Assembly (NCBI GenBank): GCA_030431185.1
Contig: JAUIJO010000082.1
Span: 1 to 12,042 of the forward strand
From: Gammaproteobacteria bacterium
GTDB lineage: Bacteria > Pseudomonadota > Gammaproteobacteria > Xanthomonadales > Xanthomonadaceae
Length of the DNA: 12,042 bases
Direction of reading: 5' to 3'
Under the pieces are notes generated by a model that was given only the letters and a program-made list of their open reading frames with translations, had not been told where the DNA came from and did not search any database. This document shows positions 1 to 6,869 of the stretch, piece by piece. Both the position numbers and the translations under genes were made by a program. The stretch's first letter is position 1. Each line of letters starts with the position of its first letter.

Positions 1-100
1 CGATGCGGGCGGTCAGCAGGGCGACCTGGACTTCCGGGGAACCGGTGTCGTTGGTGCCGCGACCGTGTTCCTGGATGATCTTGCTGGTATCGATGGACAT
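1..100 (-). CDS. rpsO: 30S ribosomal protein S15 (3' end cut by window edge)
   Basis: Only the first 33 residues are visible, beginning MSIDTSKIIQEHGRG and continuing through NDTGSPEVQVALLTARI. This is the highly conserved S15 N-terminus with its TGSPEVQ motif. S15 (about 89 residues in the family) binds the central domain of 16S rRNA early in 30S assembly and helps form a bridge to the 50S subunit. The ATG at 100-98 is preceded by GAGAGG about 11 nt upstream, an acceptable ribosome binding site. The gene has its own upstream region of 262 nt after truB, with a candidate extended -10 promoter. In E. coli S15 represses its own translation by binding a pseudoknot in its mRNA leader; a comparable mechanism here is only inferred. 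The next gene beyond position 1 should be pnp (polynucleotide phosphorylase), by analogy with the E. coli operon. Confidence 0.95.
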   Translation of the reverse strand, partial: MSIDTSKIIQEHGRGTNDTGSPEVQVALLTARI

Positions 101-227
101 TGCTTTGTTTGCCTCTCAGACGCGTGGCCTGCAGAAACGACGGCATGCGATGACGACATCGCGCCGGCGTACCGCGGGGCTCGCCGTTGTTGGAAATGAA
201 CGAATGGGTGCTTGCTTGGATGGAAGC
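101..227 (-). promoter_or_regulatory. rpsO 5' leader with hairpin
   Basis: This is the untranslated leader expected if transcription starts about 7 nt downstream of the -10 element at 234-239. On the minus strand it contains a perfect 6-bp stem, GCGATG/CATCGC with a TCGT tetraloop (147-162). Just upstream lies a possible CGGCG/CGCCG pairing. The ribosome binding site GAGAGG follows some 30 nt after the tetraloop hairpin. S15 is known to autoregulate through structured leaders in several bacterial groups. The length and structure here fit such a role, but no recognised S15-binding motif was demonstrated. Confidence 0.4.
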
Positions 228-233
228 GGCGGA

Positions 234-242
234 ATTGTAACA
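234..242 (-). promoter_or_regulatory. Candidate extended -10 promoter for rpsO
   Basis: On the minus strand the sequence reads TGTTACAAT: a TGn extension followed by TACAAT, one mismatch from TATAAT. The best -35 match 18 nt upstream (TCGCAA, 257-262) is poor, which is typical where an extended -10 compensates. It sits in the truB-rpsO gap, where E. coli also has an rpsO promoter. The AT-rich core stands out against the GC-rich surroundings. Confidence 0.55.
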
Positions 243-362
243 GTTCCCCGGCGCGGATTGCGACCCGTCGGACCATGCCGGCGATCGGTTCCGGGCCCCG
301 GCGGCGCCCTGTTCAGGCTGCGCCGCCCGTTCAGCCGGGATCGGCGCCACGATGGGGGCGGC

Positions 363-1298
363 TCAGCCCCCCGCGGCGACCGCCCAACGGAACATGCGCT
401 TGGGCGCGACCTCGCGTCCGCCATGGCGTCCGATCCCAAGGCAACGGCCATCGGGACCGTGGATCGCCACCACGCGTGCTTCATCGGCATGGGCGTCCAC
501 CCCGGCCGCCTGCCCATGCGCCAGCCGGACCGCCCCTTCGGCATCGACGGCGACCGCGGGGAAGCCGGCCAGTCCCGCCTCGATCGGCAGCAGGCAGGCC
601 CCGATCGCCTCGTCCCCCGATTCGGCCAAGGCCTGGAGGGTGTCCAGCGTATGCATGGCAGGGGCCGTGAACGGCTCGATCCACAGGCGACGCAGCGAGG
701 TCACGTGCGCGCCGCAGCCTAGCGCCTCGCCCAGGTCCCGGACCAGGCTGCGGATGTAGGTGCCGGACCCACACTCGACGTGGAGCTCGAGGCGATTGCC
801 GCGATGGGCGACGACATCGAGGCGATCGATGACGACCTCGCGTTCGGGGGCCTCTATCGTCTCGCCGCGCCGCGCCTTGGCGTAGAGCGGCTCACCGCCC
901 TGCTTCAGCGCCGAGTAGATCGGCGCCCGCTGCCGGATGGTGCCACGCAGGGCCGCCAGGGCCTGTTCGAGGCGCGCGGCATCGACGGCCGGCACGGGCC
1001 GCTCCTGCAGCACGTCGCCTTCGGCATCGTCGGTGTCGGTGGTCCGGCCCAGTTCGGCCTCGCAGGCGTAGGCCTTGCGCGCGCCCAGCAACAGGCCCGC
1101 GATCTTGGTGGCCTCGCCGAAGCAGAGGGGCAGCAGGCCGGTGGCCAGGGGGTCGAGGCTGCCGGTATGGCCGCCCTTGGCGGCCCGGAACAGATGCCGC
1201 ACGCGCTGCAGGGCCTGGTTGGAACTCAGGCCGCCGGGCTTGTCCAGCAGGACGATGCCGTCGAGCGGCCTGAATACGGTGCGCGGTCGTTTGCTCAT
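363..1298 (-). CDS. truB: tRNA pseudouridine(55) synthase TruB
   Basis: TruB converts U55 in the T-loop of nearly all elongator tRNAs to pseudouridine and also acts as a tRNA folding chaperone in the cytoplasm. The 311-residue protein matches the family length (E. coli 314). The N-terminus carries the conserved DGIVLLDKPGGLSSN segment (about residues 13-27). The catalytic loop reads GGHTGSLDPLATGLLP with the nucleophilic Asp at residue 49. The substrate-binding stretch SALKQGGEPLYAKARRGE follows near the middle, then SGTYIRSLVRDLGEALG. The last 60 or so residues look like the C-terminal PUA-like RNA-binding domain. The gene starts 64 nt after rbfA. The ATG has no recognisable Shine-Dalgarno: a GC-rich hairpin (1312-1327) and pyrimidine-rich sequence precede it. 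In-frame upstream codons run straight into a TGA with no alternative start, so the start is well constrained. Confidence 0.95.
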   Translation of the reverse strand: MSKRPRTVFRPLDGIVLLDKPGGLSSNQALQRVRHLFRAAKGGHTGSLDPLATGLLPLCFGEATKIAGLLLGARKAYACEAELGRTTDTDDAEGDVLQERPVPAVDAARLEQALAALRGTIRQRAPIYSALKQGGEPLYAKARRGETIEAPEREVVIDRLDVVAHRGNRLELHVECGSGTYIRSLVRDLGEALGCGAHVTSLRRLWIEPFTAPAMHTLDTLQALAESGDEAIGACLLPIEAGLAGFPAVAVDAEGAVRLAHGQAAGVDAHADEARVVAIHGPDGRCLGIGRHGGREVAPKRMFRWAVAAGG

Positions 1299-1362
1299 GT
1301 CTGGCTGGAGGCGGCGGCGGGCCGCCGTTCCGGTGCCACGCGGTCCACGTCCCTCACCTCAC

Positions 1363-1758
1363 TCAGGACGCGGTCGGATCCTCGCCACCCTCGCCCGCCT
1401 CGGGCGCCTGCAGGTCCGGCAGGTCGCGCAGGAGGTTGTCGATGCGCTCGCCACGGTCGACCGAGTCGTCGTAATGGAAGTGCAGTTCGGGCACGTGGCG
1501 GAGCTTGACCGCCTTGCCGAGCTTGTAGCGCAGCTCGCGCGACAAGGCCTTGAGGGCCTTGACCGCTTCGGCCGAGCGCTCTTCCTGCAGCGCCGTCACG
1601 AAGACCTTGGCATGGGCGAGGTCGCGGCTGATCTCGACGTCGGACACGCTGACCGACGGCAGCGAGTGCTCGCGGACGGCGTCATGGACGATCGTGCCCA
1701 GCTCCCGGCGGAGCTGGGCGGACACGCGATCGGTGCGATGGAATGACTTGGTCGGCAT
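1363..1758 (-). CDS. rbfA: 30S ribosome-binding factor A (RbfA)
   Basis: RbfA is a small KH-fold protein that binds the maturing 30S subunit near helix 1 of 16S rRNA, supports late 5'-end processing and is needed for cold adaptation in E. coli. The 131-residue product begins MPTKSFHRTDRVSAQLRREL. It contains the family segments SVSDVEISRDLAHAKVFVT (about residues 37-55) and LRYKLGKAVKLRHVPELHF followed by DDSVDRGERIDNLL (about residues 75-108). The tail is acidic and probably disordered, ending EDPTAS. It starts only 6 nt after the infB stop codon with no strong ribosome binding site, which suggests translational coupling to infB. Placement between infB and truB is the standard proteobacterial order. 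Confidence 0.95.
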   Translation of the reverse strand: MPTKSFHRTDRVSAQLRRELGTIVHDAVREHSLPSVSVSDVEISRDLAHAKVFVTALQEERSAEAVKALKALSRELRYKLGKAVKLRHVPELHFHYDDSVDRGERIDNLLRDLPDLQAPEAGEGGEDPTAS

Positions 1759-1764
1759 GTCGGG

Positions 1765-4332
1765 TCAGAGGGTCCGCTGGACCTCGATGCGCTCGAAGCA
1801 TTCGATCTGGTCGCCCGGCTTGACGTCGTTGTATTCCTTCACGCCAATGCCGCACTCGGTGCCGTTGCGCACTTCGTCGACGTTCTCCTTGAAGCGGCGC
1901 AGGGATTCCAGCTCGCCCTCGAAGACGACGGTGTTGTCGCGCAGGACGCGGATCGGCTTGCTGCGCTTGACCGAACCCTCGACCACCATGCAGCCGGCGA
2001 CCGCGCCGAACTTGGAGCTGCGGAACACGTCGCGGACCTCGGCGATGCCGATGATCTCCTCGCGGATCTCCACGCCCAGCAGGCCGGAAGCGACCTGCTT
2101 CACCTGGTCGATCACGTCGTAGATGATCGAGAAGTAGCGCAGGTCGACGCCATGGGTCTCGATGACCTTGCGTGCCGACGCATCGGCGCGGACGTTGAAG
2201 CCGATGATCGTCGCCTTGGACGTCGCCGCGAGGGTTGCGTCGGACTCGGTGATGCCGCCCACGCCGCCGCCGATCACGTTGATGCGGATGTCGTCGGTCG
2301 AGAGCGCGGTGAGGGCGTCGCGCAATGCCTGCACCGAGCCCTGCACGTCGGCCTTCACCACCAGGTTGAGCGTCTGCTGGCCTTCGCCGCTGCCCATCTG
2401 CGCGAGGATGTCCTCCATGCGGTTGCCCGCCTGGGCGACCAGGCGCGACTCGCGGCGCTTGGAATCACGCTGCTGCGCGACTTCCTTGGCCAGGCGCTCG
2501 TCGTCGACGACGACGAAGTCGTCGCCGGCATCGGGCACGCCCGACAGGCCGAGCACCTGCACCGGGATCGACGGCGTGGCCTTGTCGACCTGGGTGCCGG
2601 TCTCGTCGAACAGCGCACGCACGCGGCCGTACTGGACGCCGCAGACGAGGTAGTCACCCTTTTCCAGGGTGCCCTGCTGGACGAGGACGGTCGCGACCGG
2701 ACCGCGGCCCTTGTCGAGCGAGGACTCGATGACCACGCCGCTGGCGCGGCCTTCGCTGACCGCCGAGAGCTCGAGCACCTCGGCCTGCAGCGACAGCGCG
2801 TCGAGCAGCGCGTCGATGTTCTCGCCGGTCTTGGCCGACAGCTCGATGAACTGGGTGTCGCCACCGAACTCCTCGGACACGACTTCCTGGCCCATCAGCT
2901 CGGTCTTGACCCGCGACGGGTCCGCGCCGGACTTGTCGATCTTGTTGATCGCCACGACCAGCGGCACGGAGGCCGCCTTGGCGTGCTGGATGGCCTCGAT
3001 GGTCTGCGGCTTGACGCCATCGTCGGCCGCCACGACCAGGACCACGATGTCGGTCAGCTTGGCACCGCGCGCGCGCATCGACGAGAACGCCGCATGGCCC
3101 GGGGTGTCCAGGAAGCTGATGACGCCGCGATCGGTCTCGACGTGGTACGCGCCGATGTGCTGGGTGATGCCACCGGCCTCGCCCGTGGCGACCTTGGTGC
3201 GCCGGATGTAGTCCAGCAACGAGGTCTTGCCGTGGTCGACGTGGCCCATGATGGTGACCACCGGCGGACGCGCGACCTTCTCGCCGCTCACGTCCTCGAC
3301 GTGGGCCAGCAGTTCGTTCTCGGCATCCTCGGCGTCGGCGCGCGTGGCCTTGTGGCCGAGTTCCTCGGTCACCAGCACCGCGGTGTCGTGGTCGATGCTC
3401 TGGGTGATGGTCGCCATGACGCCCATCTTGAACAGCGCCTTGACCACCTCGCCGCCCTTGAGCGCGAGCTTCTGCGCCAGGTCGGCGACGGTGATGGTGT
3501 CGCCGATGGCCACTTCGCGCACCACCGGTGCGGTCGGCTTGGAGAAGCCATGCGGGCCGGCGCCGGTGCGGGACTGGTCGCCCTGGCGACGGGACTTGGG
3601 CTTGCCGCGCGCACTGGTGCGACGCGCCCGGTCCGATGCGCTCAGGTGCATCTGGCCGGCAAAGCGGTTGCCACCATCCTCGGCACCCTTGCCACGGGCC
3701 TTGCCGCGCGGCGGCGCCTCGCGACCCTCGGTGCGGGCCGGCGGGGTCTTGGGATGGCCATGGCCGCCGGCCTTGTGGGCGGCGGGAGCTTCGGCCTCGA
3801 CCTCGGGCGCGGCGGCGGCAAGCGCCTCCTGCTCGGCGCGGAGCCGCTCGGCTTCCTTGGCTTCCTCGGCCTCGCGGGCCGCACGCTCGGCATCCTCGGC
3901 ACGCTGCCGATCGGCCTCGGCCAGGCGCTGCTGCTCTTCCAGGTTGCGCTGGCGCGACTCCTCGAGCTTGCGCAGGATCTCCGCGCGCTCGTCGCCGGGA
4001 TCGCCACCGGACTCGGAAGGCCGGCTCAGCGTGACCTTCTTGCGCACGACCACGTCCACGGTCGAGCGGGTCTTGCCGCCACCGACGGTCAGTTCCTGCT
4101 TGCGGCTGCGGCTCAGGGTGATCTTCTTCGGCGATGCCTCGGTGTCACCGGCCTTGTCGTCCTTGCCGTGCGTCCGACGCAGGAAGCCGAGCAGTTTGAC
4201 CTTCTCGGTGCTGGTCACGACCTGGTCGGGGTCGCTGAAGGGCATGCCGGCCTCGGCCAGCTGTTCCAGCAACTTCTCGACCGGCGTGTTCACCAGTGCG
4301 GCCAATTTGCGAATGGTGGTTTGTTGCGACAT
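1765..4332 (-). CDS. infB: Translation initiation factor IF-2
   Basis: IF-2 is the GTPase that brings formyl-Met-tRNA to the 30S subunit and promotes 50S joining. The 855-residue product has the long gammaproteobacterial layout. An IF2_N domain lies at about residues 1-55 (MSQQTTIRKLAALVNTPVEK). A basic linker contains KKITLSRSRKQEL (IF-2-associated region). A charged, Ala/Glu/Arg-rich probable coiled coil (about 120-190) leads to a Gly/Arg/Lys-rich flexible stretch (about 190-270). A second IF2_N-like domain lies at about 275-335. The GTPase domain has GHVDHGKT (about 362-369), GGITQHIGAY, DTPGH (about 408-412), NKID (about 462-465) and SAKTG. Domains II-IV then run to the fMet-tRNA-binding C-terminus. 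I chose the ATG at 4332 because the protein then begins exactly like family members; an upstream in-frame ATG at 4410 adds 26 unconserved residues and lies upstream of a candidate promoter. The ribosome binding site is weak (GGAA). A 213-nt gap separates it from nusA, unusually long compared with E. coli. Confidence 0.97.
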   Translation of the reverse strand: MSQQTTIRKLAALVNTPVEKLLEQLAEAGMPFSDPDQVVTSTEKVKLLGFLRRTHGKDDKAGDTEASPKKITLSRSRKQELTVGGGKTRSTVDVVVRKKVTLSRPSESGGDPGDERAEILRKLEESRQRNLEEQQRLAEADRQRAEDAERAAREAEEAKEAERLRAEQEALAAAAPEVEAEAPAAHKAGGHGHPKTPPARTEGREAPPRGKARGKGAEDGGNRFAGQMHLSASDRARRTSARGKPKSRRQGDQSRTGAGPHGFSKPTAPVVREVAIGDTITVADLAQKLALKGGEVVKALFKMGVMATITQSIDHDTAVLVTEELGHKATRADAEDAENELLAHVEDVSGEKVARPPVVTIMGHVDHGKTSLLDYIRRTKVATGEAGGITQHIGAYHVETDRGVISFLDTPGHAAFSSMRARGAKLTDIVVLVVAADDGVKPQTIEAIQHAKAASVPLVVAINKIDKSGADPSRVKTELMGQEVVSEEFGGDTQFIELSAKTGENIDALLDALSLQAEVLELSAVSEGRASGVVIESSLDKGRGPVATVLVQQGTLEKGDYLVCGVQYGRVRALFDETGTQVDKATPSIPVQVLGLSGVPDAGDDFVVVDDERLAKEVAQQRDSKRRESRLVAQAGNRMEDILAQMGSGEGQQTLNLVVKADVQGSVQALRDALTALSTDDIRINVIGGGVGGITESDATLAATSKATIIGFNVRADASARKVIETHGVDLRYFSIIYDVIDQVKQVASGLLGVEIREEIIGIAEVRDVFRSSKFGAVAGCMVVEGSVKRSKPIRVLRDNTVVFEGELESLRRFKENVDEVRNGTECGIGVKEYNDVKPGDQIECFERIEVQRTL

Positions 4333-4384
4333 TCGGTTTCCGTGTCTTGGTGGCGCGGATAGGGTTCCCGCGCGGAGTGTCGCC

Positions 4385-4413
4385 ATTCTAGTCCCGCCCG
4401 CGCGCCACATGAA
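4385..4413 (-). promoter_or_regulatory. Candidate promoter for infB
   Basis: On the minus strand TTCATG (4408-4413) is followed after 17 nt by TAGAAT (4385-4390). The -10 differs from TATAAT at one position; the -35 matches TTGACA at only three of six. Transcription from here would give a leader of about 45 nt before the infB ATG. It lies downstream of the hairpin cluster that follows nusA, so infB and the genes after it could be expressed partly independently of rimP-nusA. This is sequence inference only. Confidence 0.4.
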
Positions 4414-4453
4414 TCGACGCGGCGTGACGGTCCCTGAATGGCCCGTCCACAGT

Positions 4454-4532
4454 CCGGAGCCCTCCCCGGCCTGCGAAAGCCGGTCCGGAAGCCGGACCGG
4501 GGTGCCCGGGACGCTTCTCGCGAAGGTCCCGG
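4454..4532 (-). repeat. Three tandem GC-rich hairpins between nusA and infB
   Basis: Starting 13 nt after the nusA stop, three inverted repeats follow one another on the minus strand. The first (4506-4532) pairs CCGGGAC-CTTC with GAAG-(C)-GTCCCGG: 11 bp with one bulged base and a GCGA loop. The second (4480-4500) is a perfect 8-bp stem, CCGGTCCG/CGGACCGG, with loop GCTTC. The third (4454-4469) pairs CCGGGG with CTCCGG (one G-U) around AGGG. None is followed by a good U-run (the second is followed by CTTTCGC), so they are not clear intrinsic terminators. They could be weak attenuators, mRNA-processing or 3'-end stabilising structures, or a degenerate intergenic palindrome family. Confidence 0.7.
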
Positions 4533-4545
4533 ACGTTGATGCTGC

Positions 4546-6033
4546 TTACTCGAACCAGTGCTTGCGCGCTTCCATGATGAGCGCGGCAGCGCGCTCGTCG
4601 TCGATGCCTTCCACGTCGGTGATCTCGTCGGTGGCGGCCTCGGCCAGGTCCTCGCGGGTGACCACGCCCTTCGCGGCAAGCGCGTAGGCCGTGGCCTCGT
4701 CCATGCCTTCCAGCGACAGCAGGTCCTCGGCAGGCTGGTGCTCGTCGAGTTCCTCCTCGGCGGCCAGCGCGTCGTTGAGCAGCGCGTCGCGGGCGCGGGC
4801 ACGCAGTTCCTCGACGATGTCCTCGTCGAAGCCCTCCACCGCGAGCAGCTCGCCGACGGGGACGTAGGCGATCTCCTCGACCGTGGTGAAGCCCTCGGCG
4901 ACCAGGATGCCGGCGATTTCCTCGTCGACCTCGAGCTTCGCCTGGAACAGCTCGCGCGCGGCGGTCTGCTCGGCCTCGGACTTGGCGGTGACCTGGTCCT
5001 GGGTCATCACGTTGAGCTGCCAGCCGGTCAGGCGACTGGCCAGGCGGACGTTCTGCCCGCCCTTGCCGATCGCCTGCGCCAGGCGGTCCTCGGCGACGGC
5101 CAGGTCCATGGAGTGCTTCTCTTCGTCGACGATGATCGACTGCACCTCGGCCGGCGCCATCGCGTTGATGACGAACTGCGCCGGGTTGTCGGACCACAGC
5201 ACGATGTCGACGCGCTCGCCGTTGAGCTCATTGCTCACGGCCTGGACGCGCGAACCGCGCATGCCGATGCAGGCGCCGATCGGATCGGTGCGGTTGTCGT
5301 GCGCCTCGACGGCGATCTTGGCGCGGTCGCCCGGGTCGCGCGCGCAGGCCTTGATGGAGACCAGGCCCTGGCCGACCTCCGGCACTTCAAGCTTGAAGAG
5401 TTCCATCATGAACTCGGGGGCGGCGCGGCTGATGAACAGCTGCGGACCGCGCGGCTCGGTGCGCACGTCGAACAGGTAACCGCGCACGCGGTCGCCGGTG
5501 CGCAGGATGTCGCGCGGAATGCCCTTGTCCTTCTGGATGATCGCCTCGGCGTTGCCGCCGAGGTCGACGAAGATGTTGCCGCGCTCGACGCGCTTGACGA
5601 TGCCGGTCACCAGCTCGCCGACGCGATCCTTCCACGCGTCCACCACCTGGGCACGCTCGGCTTCGCGCACGCGCTGGACGATCACCTGCTTCGCGGCCTG
5701 CGCGGCGATGCGGCCGAAGTCCGGGTTCTCGATCTGTTCCTCGATGAAGTCGCCGATCTCGACGCCCTCGGCCTCCTCGACCGCATCCATCATGCGGGTC
5801 TGGCGGTCCGGGGACTCCATGACCACGTCATCGGCCACGACCTCCCAGCGGCGGAACGTCTCGTAGCTGCCGTCCTTCTGGTCGATCGCCACGCGCACCA
5901 GCACGTCCTGCTCGTGGTAGCGCTTCTTGGCGGCCGAAGCCAGCGCGGCCTCGATCGCATCGAAGATCACTTCGCGCGGCACGCCCTTCTCGTTGGCGAC
6001 CGCATCAACGACCAGCAACAAATCCTTGCTCAT
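4546..6033 (-). CDS. nusA: Transcription termination/antitermination factor NusA
   Basis: NusA binds RNA polymerase, promotes pausing and hairpin-dependent termination, and takes part in antitermination complexes on rRNA operons. With the ATG at 6033 the product is 495 residues, the same length as E. coli NusA, and begins MSKDLLLVVDAVANEKGVPR. The RNA-polymerase-binding N-terminal domain spans about residues 1-125. An S1 domain follows at about 135-200 (GELVTGIVKRVERGNIFVDL). Two KH domains lie at about 230-345, with IGACIGMRGSRVQAV and AQAIGKGGQNVRLAS as the RNA-binding GxxG loops. Two helix-hairpin-helix acidic repeats (about 365-495) resemble the gammaproteobacterial C-terminus that contacts the alpha subunit. 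It starts 4 nt after the rimP stop with GGAG just upstream, so the two are coupled. Longer in-frame readings upstream run out of frame through rimP and are not used. Confidence 0.97.
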   Translation of the reverse strand: MSKDLLLVVDAVANEKGVPREVIFDAIEAALASAAKKRYHEQDVLVRVAIDQKDGSYETFRRWEVVADDVVMESPDRQTRMMDAVEEAEGVEIGDFIEEQIENPDFGRIAAQAAKQVIVQRVREAERAQVVDAWKDRVGELVTGIVKRVERGNIFVDLGGNAEAIIQKDKGIPRDILRTGDRVRGYLFDVRTEPRGPQLFISRAAPEFMMELFKLEVPEVGQGLVSIKACARDPGDRAKIAVEAHDNRTDPIGACIGMRGSRVQAVSNELNGERVDIVLWSDNPAQFVINAMAPAEVQSIIVDEEKHSMDLAVAEDRLAQAIGKGGQNVRLASRLTGWQLNVMTQDQVTAKSEAEQTAARELFQAKLEVDEEIAGILVAEGFTTVEEIAYVPVGELLAVEGFDEDIVEELRARARDALLNDALAAEEELDEHQPAEDLLSLEGMDEATAYALAAKGVVTREDLAEAATDEITDVEGIDDERAAALIMEARKHWFE

Positions 6034-6037
6034 TACG

Positions 6038-6673
6038 TCACTCCGCCGTGTTCGGCCCGTCGGCCGCCGGCTTCTTGGTTGGTTTGTCGGTGTTCTTGCT
6101 GCCGGCACGCGCTTCGCGTCCCGACGGATTCCTGCCGTCCTTGCCGCCCTTGCCGGGGCGGGTCGGCGCCATGCCGAGCGCGGCCCAGTCCGGGACCAGT
6201 CGCGCCTTCTCGATATTGTCCACGTCGACGGCGAACTCGCTGCCGTCCAGGTCGAAGACGATGGCGCCGTCACCGACCTTCAGTATCCGCCCCTGCAGGC
6301 GACGGCGTCCGTCCTGCGGGAGCTTGAGCACCACCTTCGCGGACTCGCCGAGGAAACGCTGGAACTGTCCGGCGTTGAACAGGGGCCGGTCCACGCCAGG
6401 CGAGGACACCTCGAGGGTGTAGTTGCCCGAGATCGGGTCCTCGACGTCGAGCTGCGCGGATACTTCGCGGCTCACCGCCTCGCAGTCCTCGATGCCCACT
6501 GCCCGCGACGCCTCGCCGTCGCCCTCGCCGGCCGCAGGCGCGGGCAGGTCGATGTACAGGCGCAGCACGGCGCCGCCCGGCGACGGGAGGTACTCCACGC
6601 CAAGCAGTTCGAGGCCCAGCGACGTCACCGTCGGGGCCAGCAATGCCGAGATTTGGGATGCCTTGTCCGTCAC
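6038..6673 (-). CDS. rimP: Ribosome maturation factor RimP
   Basis: RimP assists early 30S assembly, helping S12 and neighbouring proteins to join. The 211-residue reading starts at a GTG (6673) as VTDKASQISALLAPTVTSLG, the usual RimP N-terminus. It contains LGLELLGVEYLPSPGG, then SREVSAQLDVEDPISGNYTL and EVSSPGVDRPLF, the most conserved family block (about residues 75-110). A C-terminal SH3-like domain (RRRLQGRIL to about residue 160) follows. The protein is longer than the roughly 150-residue E. coli form. The extra length comes from a Gly/Ala/Glu-rich loop (PAPAAGEGDGEASR) and a basic, Pro/Lys/Gly-rich tail of about 50 residues that is probably disordered. AGGAG lies 11 nt before the GTG. 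An in-frame ATG at 6802 would add 43 residues encoded across the hairpins at 6721-6773 and is rejected. Confidence 0.95.
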   Translation of the reverse strand: MTDKASQISALLAPTVTSLGLELLGVEYLPSPGGAVLRLYIDLPAPAAGEGDGEASRAVGIEDCEAVSREVSAQLDVEDPISGNYTLEVSSPGVDRPLFNAGQFQRFLGESAKVVLKLPQDGRRRLQGRILKVGDGAIVFDLDGSEFAVDVDNIEKARLVPDWAALGMAPTRPGKGGKDGRNPSGREARAGSKNTDKPTKKPAADGPNTAE

Positions 6674-6684
6674 GCGGTCGTAGT

Positions 6685-6689
6685 CTCCT
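6685..6689 (-). promoter_or_regulatory. Ribosome binding site of rimP
   Basis: AGGAG on the minus strand lies 11 nt upstream of GTG at 6673, slightly further than usual. It is the strongest Shine-Dalgarno match in the leader. Together with conservation of the protein from VTDKASQ onward, it fixes the GTG start. Confidence 0.7.
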
Positions 6690-6720
6690 GCGATTACGCC
6701 TTGCCTTCCAAATTCCAGAC

Positions 6721-6739
6721 GGGCCGCACTGGGCGACCC
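6721..6739 (-). repeat. Small hairpin in rimP leader
   Basis: On the minus strand GGGTCGC pairs with GCGGCCC (six Watson-Crick pairs and one G-U) around a CCAGT loop. It follows directly after the GGGCCC hairpin and ends about 31 nt before the rimP ribosome binding site. No U-run follows. It may be part of a structured leader; by itself it is weak evidence. Confidence 0.4.
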
Positions 6740-6740
6740 G

Positions 6741-6773
6741 GGGAAACAACAAAGGGCCCATTGGGCCCCTTGT
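6741..6773 (-). terminator. Terminator-like hairpin upstream of rimP
   Basis: The minus strand carries ACAAGGGGCCC and GGGCCCTTTGT (6749-6773), an 11-bp stem with one G-U pair around an AAT loop. It is followed by TGTTTCCC. The A-rich 5' flank, GC-rich core and T-rich 3' flank are the form of an intrinsic terminator in the direction of rimP, though the T-run is interrupted by G. It could be a second terminator for the tRNA transcript or an attenuator controlling entry into rimP-nusA. Confidence 0.6.
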
Positions 6774-6840
6774 CCGGCACTGCTGGATTTCGGCGTGACC
6801 ACGCGAGCAGAACGCGATCACTCAAGCCCAAGCCCTGATC

Positions 6841-6869
6841 CAAAAATTAAAGCCTCCCAAAAGAGGCTT
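6841..6869 (-). terminator. Rho-independent terminator after tRNA-fMet
   Basis: On the minus strand AAGCCTC pairs with GAGGCTT around the loop TTTTGG (6850-6869). The downstream sequence is TAATTTTTG, a good U-run. It sits about 43 nt past the tRNA 3' end and should terminate most of the short tRNA transcript. E. coli likewise has terminators between metY and rimP that allow some read-through. Confidence 0.85.

Noticed and set aside
13..276. Possible upstream ORF overlapping the rpsO start on the minus strand
   Set aside because: A frame through the leader runs out of phase through rpsO, but its composition is low-complexity Ser/Arg/Pro and I see no ribosome binding site or conservation clue.
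260..362. Possible terminator after truB
   Set aside because: The region has several GC-rich palindromic bits (GGCGCC, CCGGGGCCCGG) but no convincing stem followed by a U-run on the minus strand.
2152..4362. 736-codon open frame on the plus strand opposite infB
   Set aside because: It lies wholly antisense to a clear infB. Its product is Leu/Gly/Arg/His/Asp-rich with no recognisable domain. High third-position GC in the real gene removes stops from this antisense frame.
4333..4410. Extended infB start at the ATG at 4410 (26 extra residues)
   Set aside because: The extension resembles no IF-2 N-terminus and overlaps a candidate -10 element. The ATG at 4332 gives the canonical MSQQTTIRKLA start.
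4558..6327. 589-codon open frame on the plus strand opposite nusA and the end of rimP
   Set aside because: It mirrors NusA codons, has no domain, and crosses the rimP-nusA junction. It is a GC-driven shadow.
6674..6802. Extended rimP start at the ATG at 6802 (43 extra residues)
   Set aside because: The added codons span two hairpins, including a terminator-like stem. Family similarity begins at the GTG at 6673, which has AGGAG upstream.
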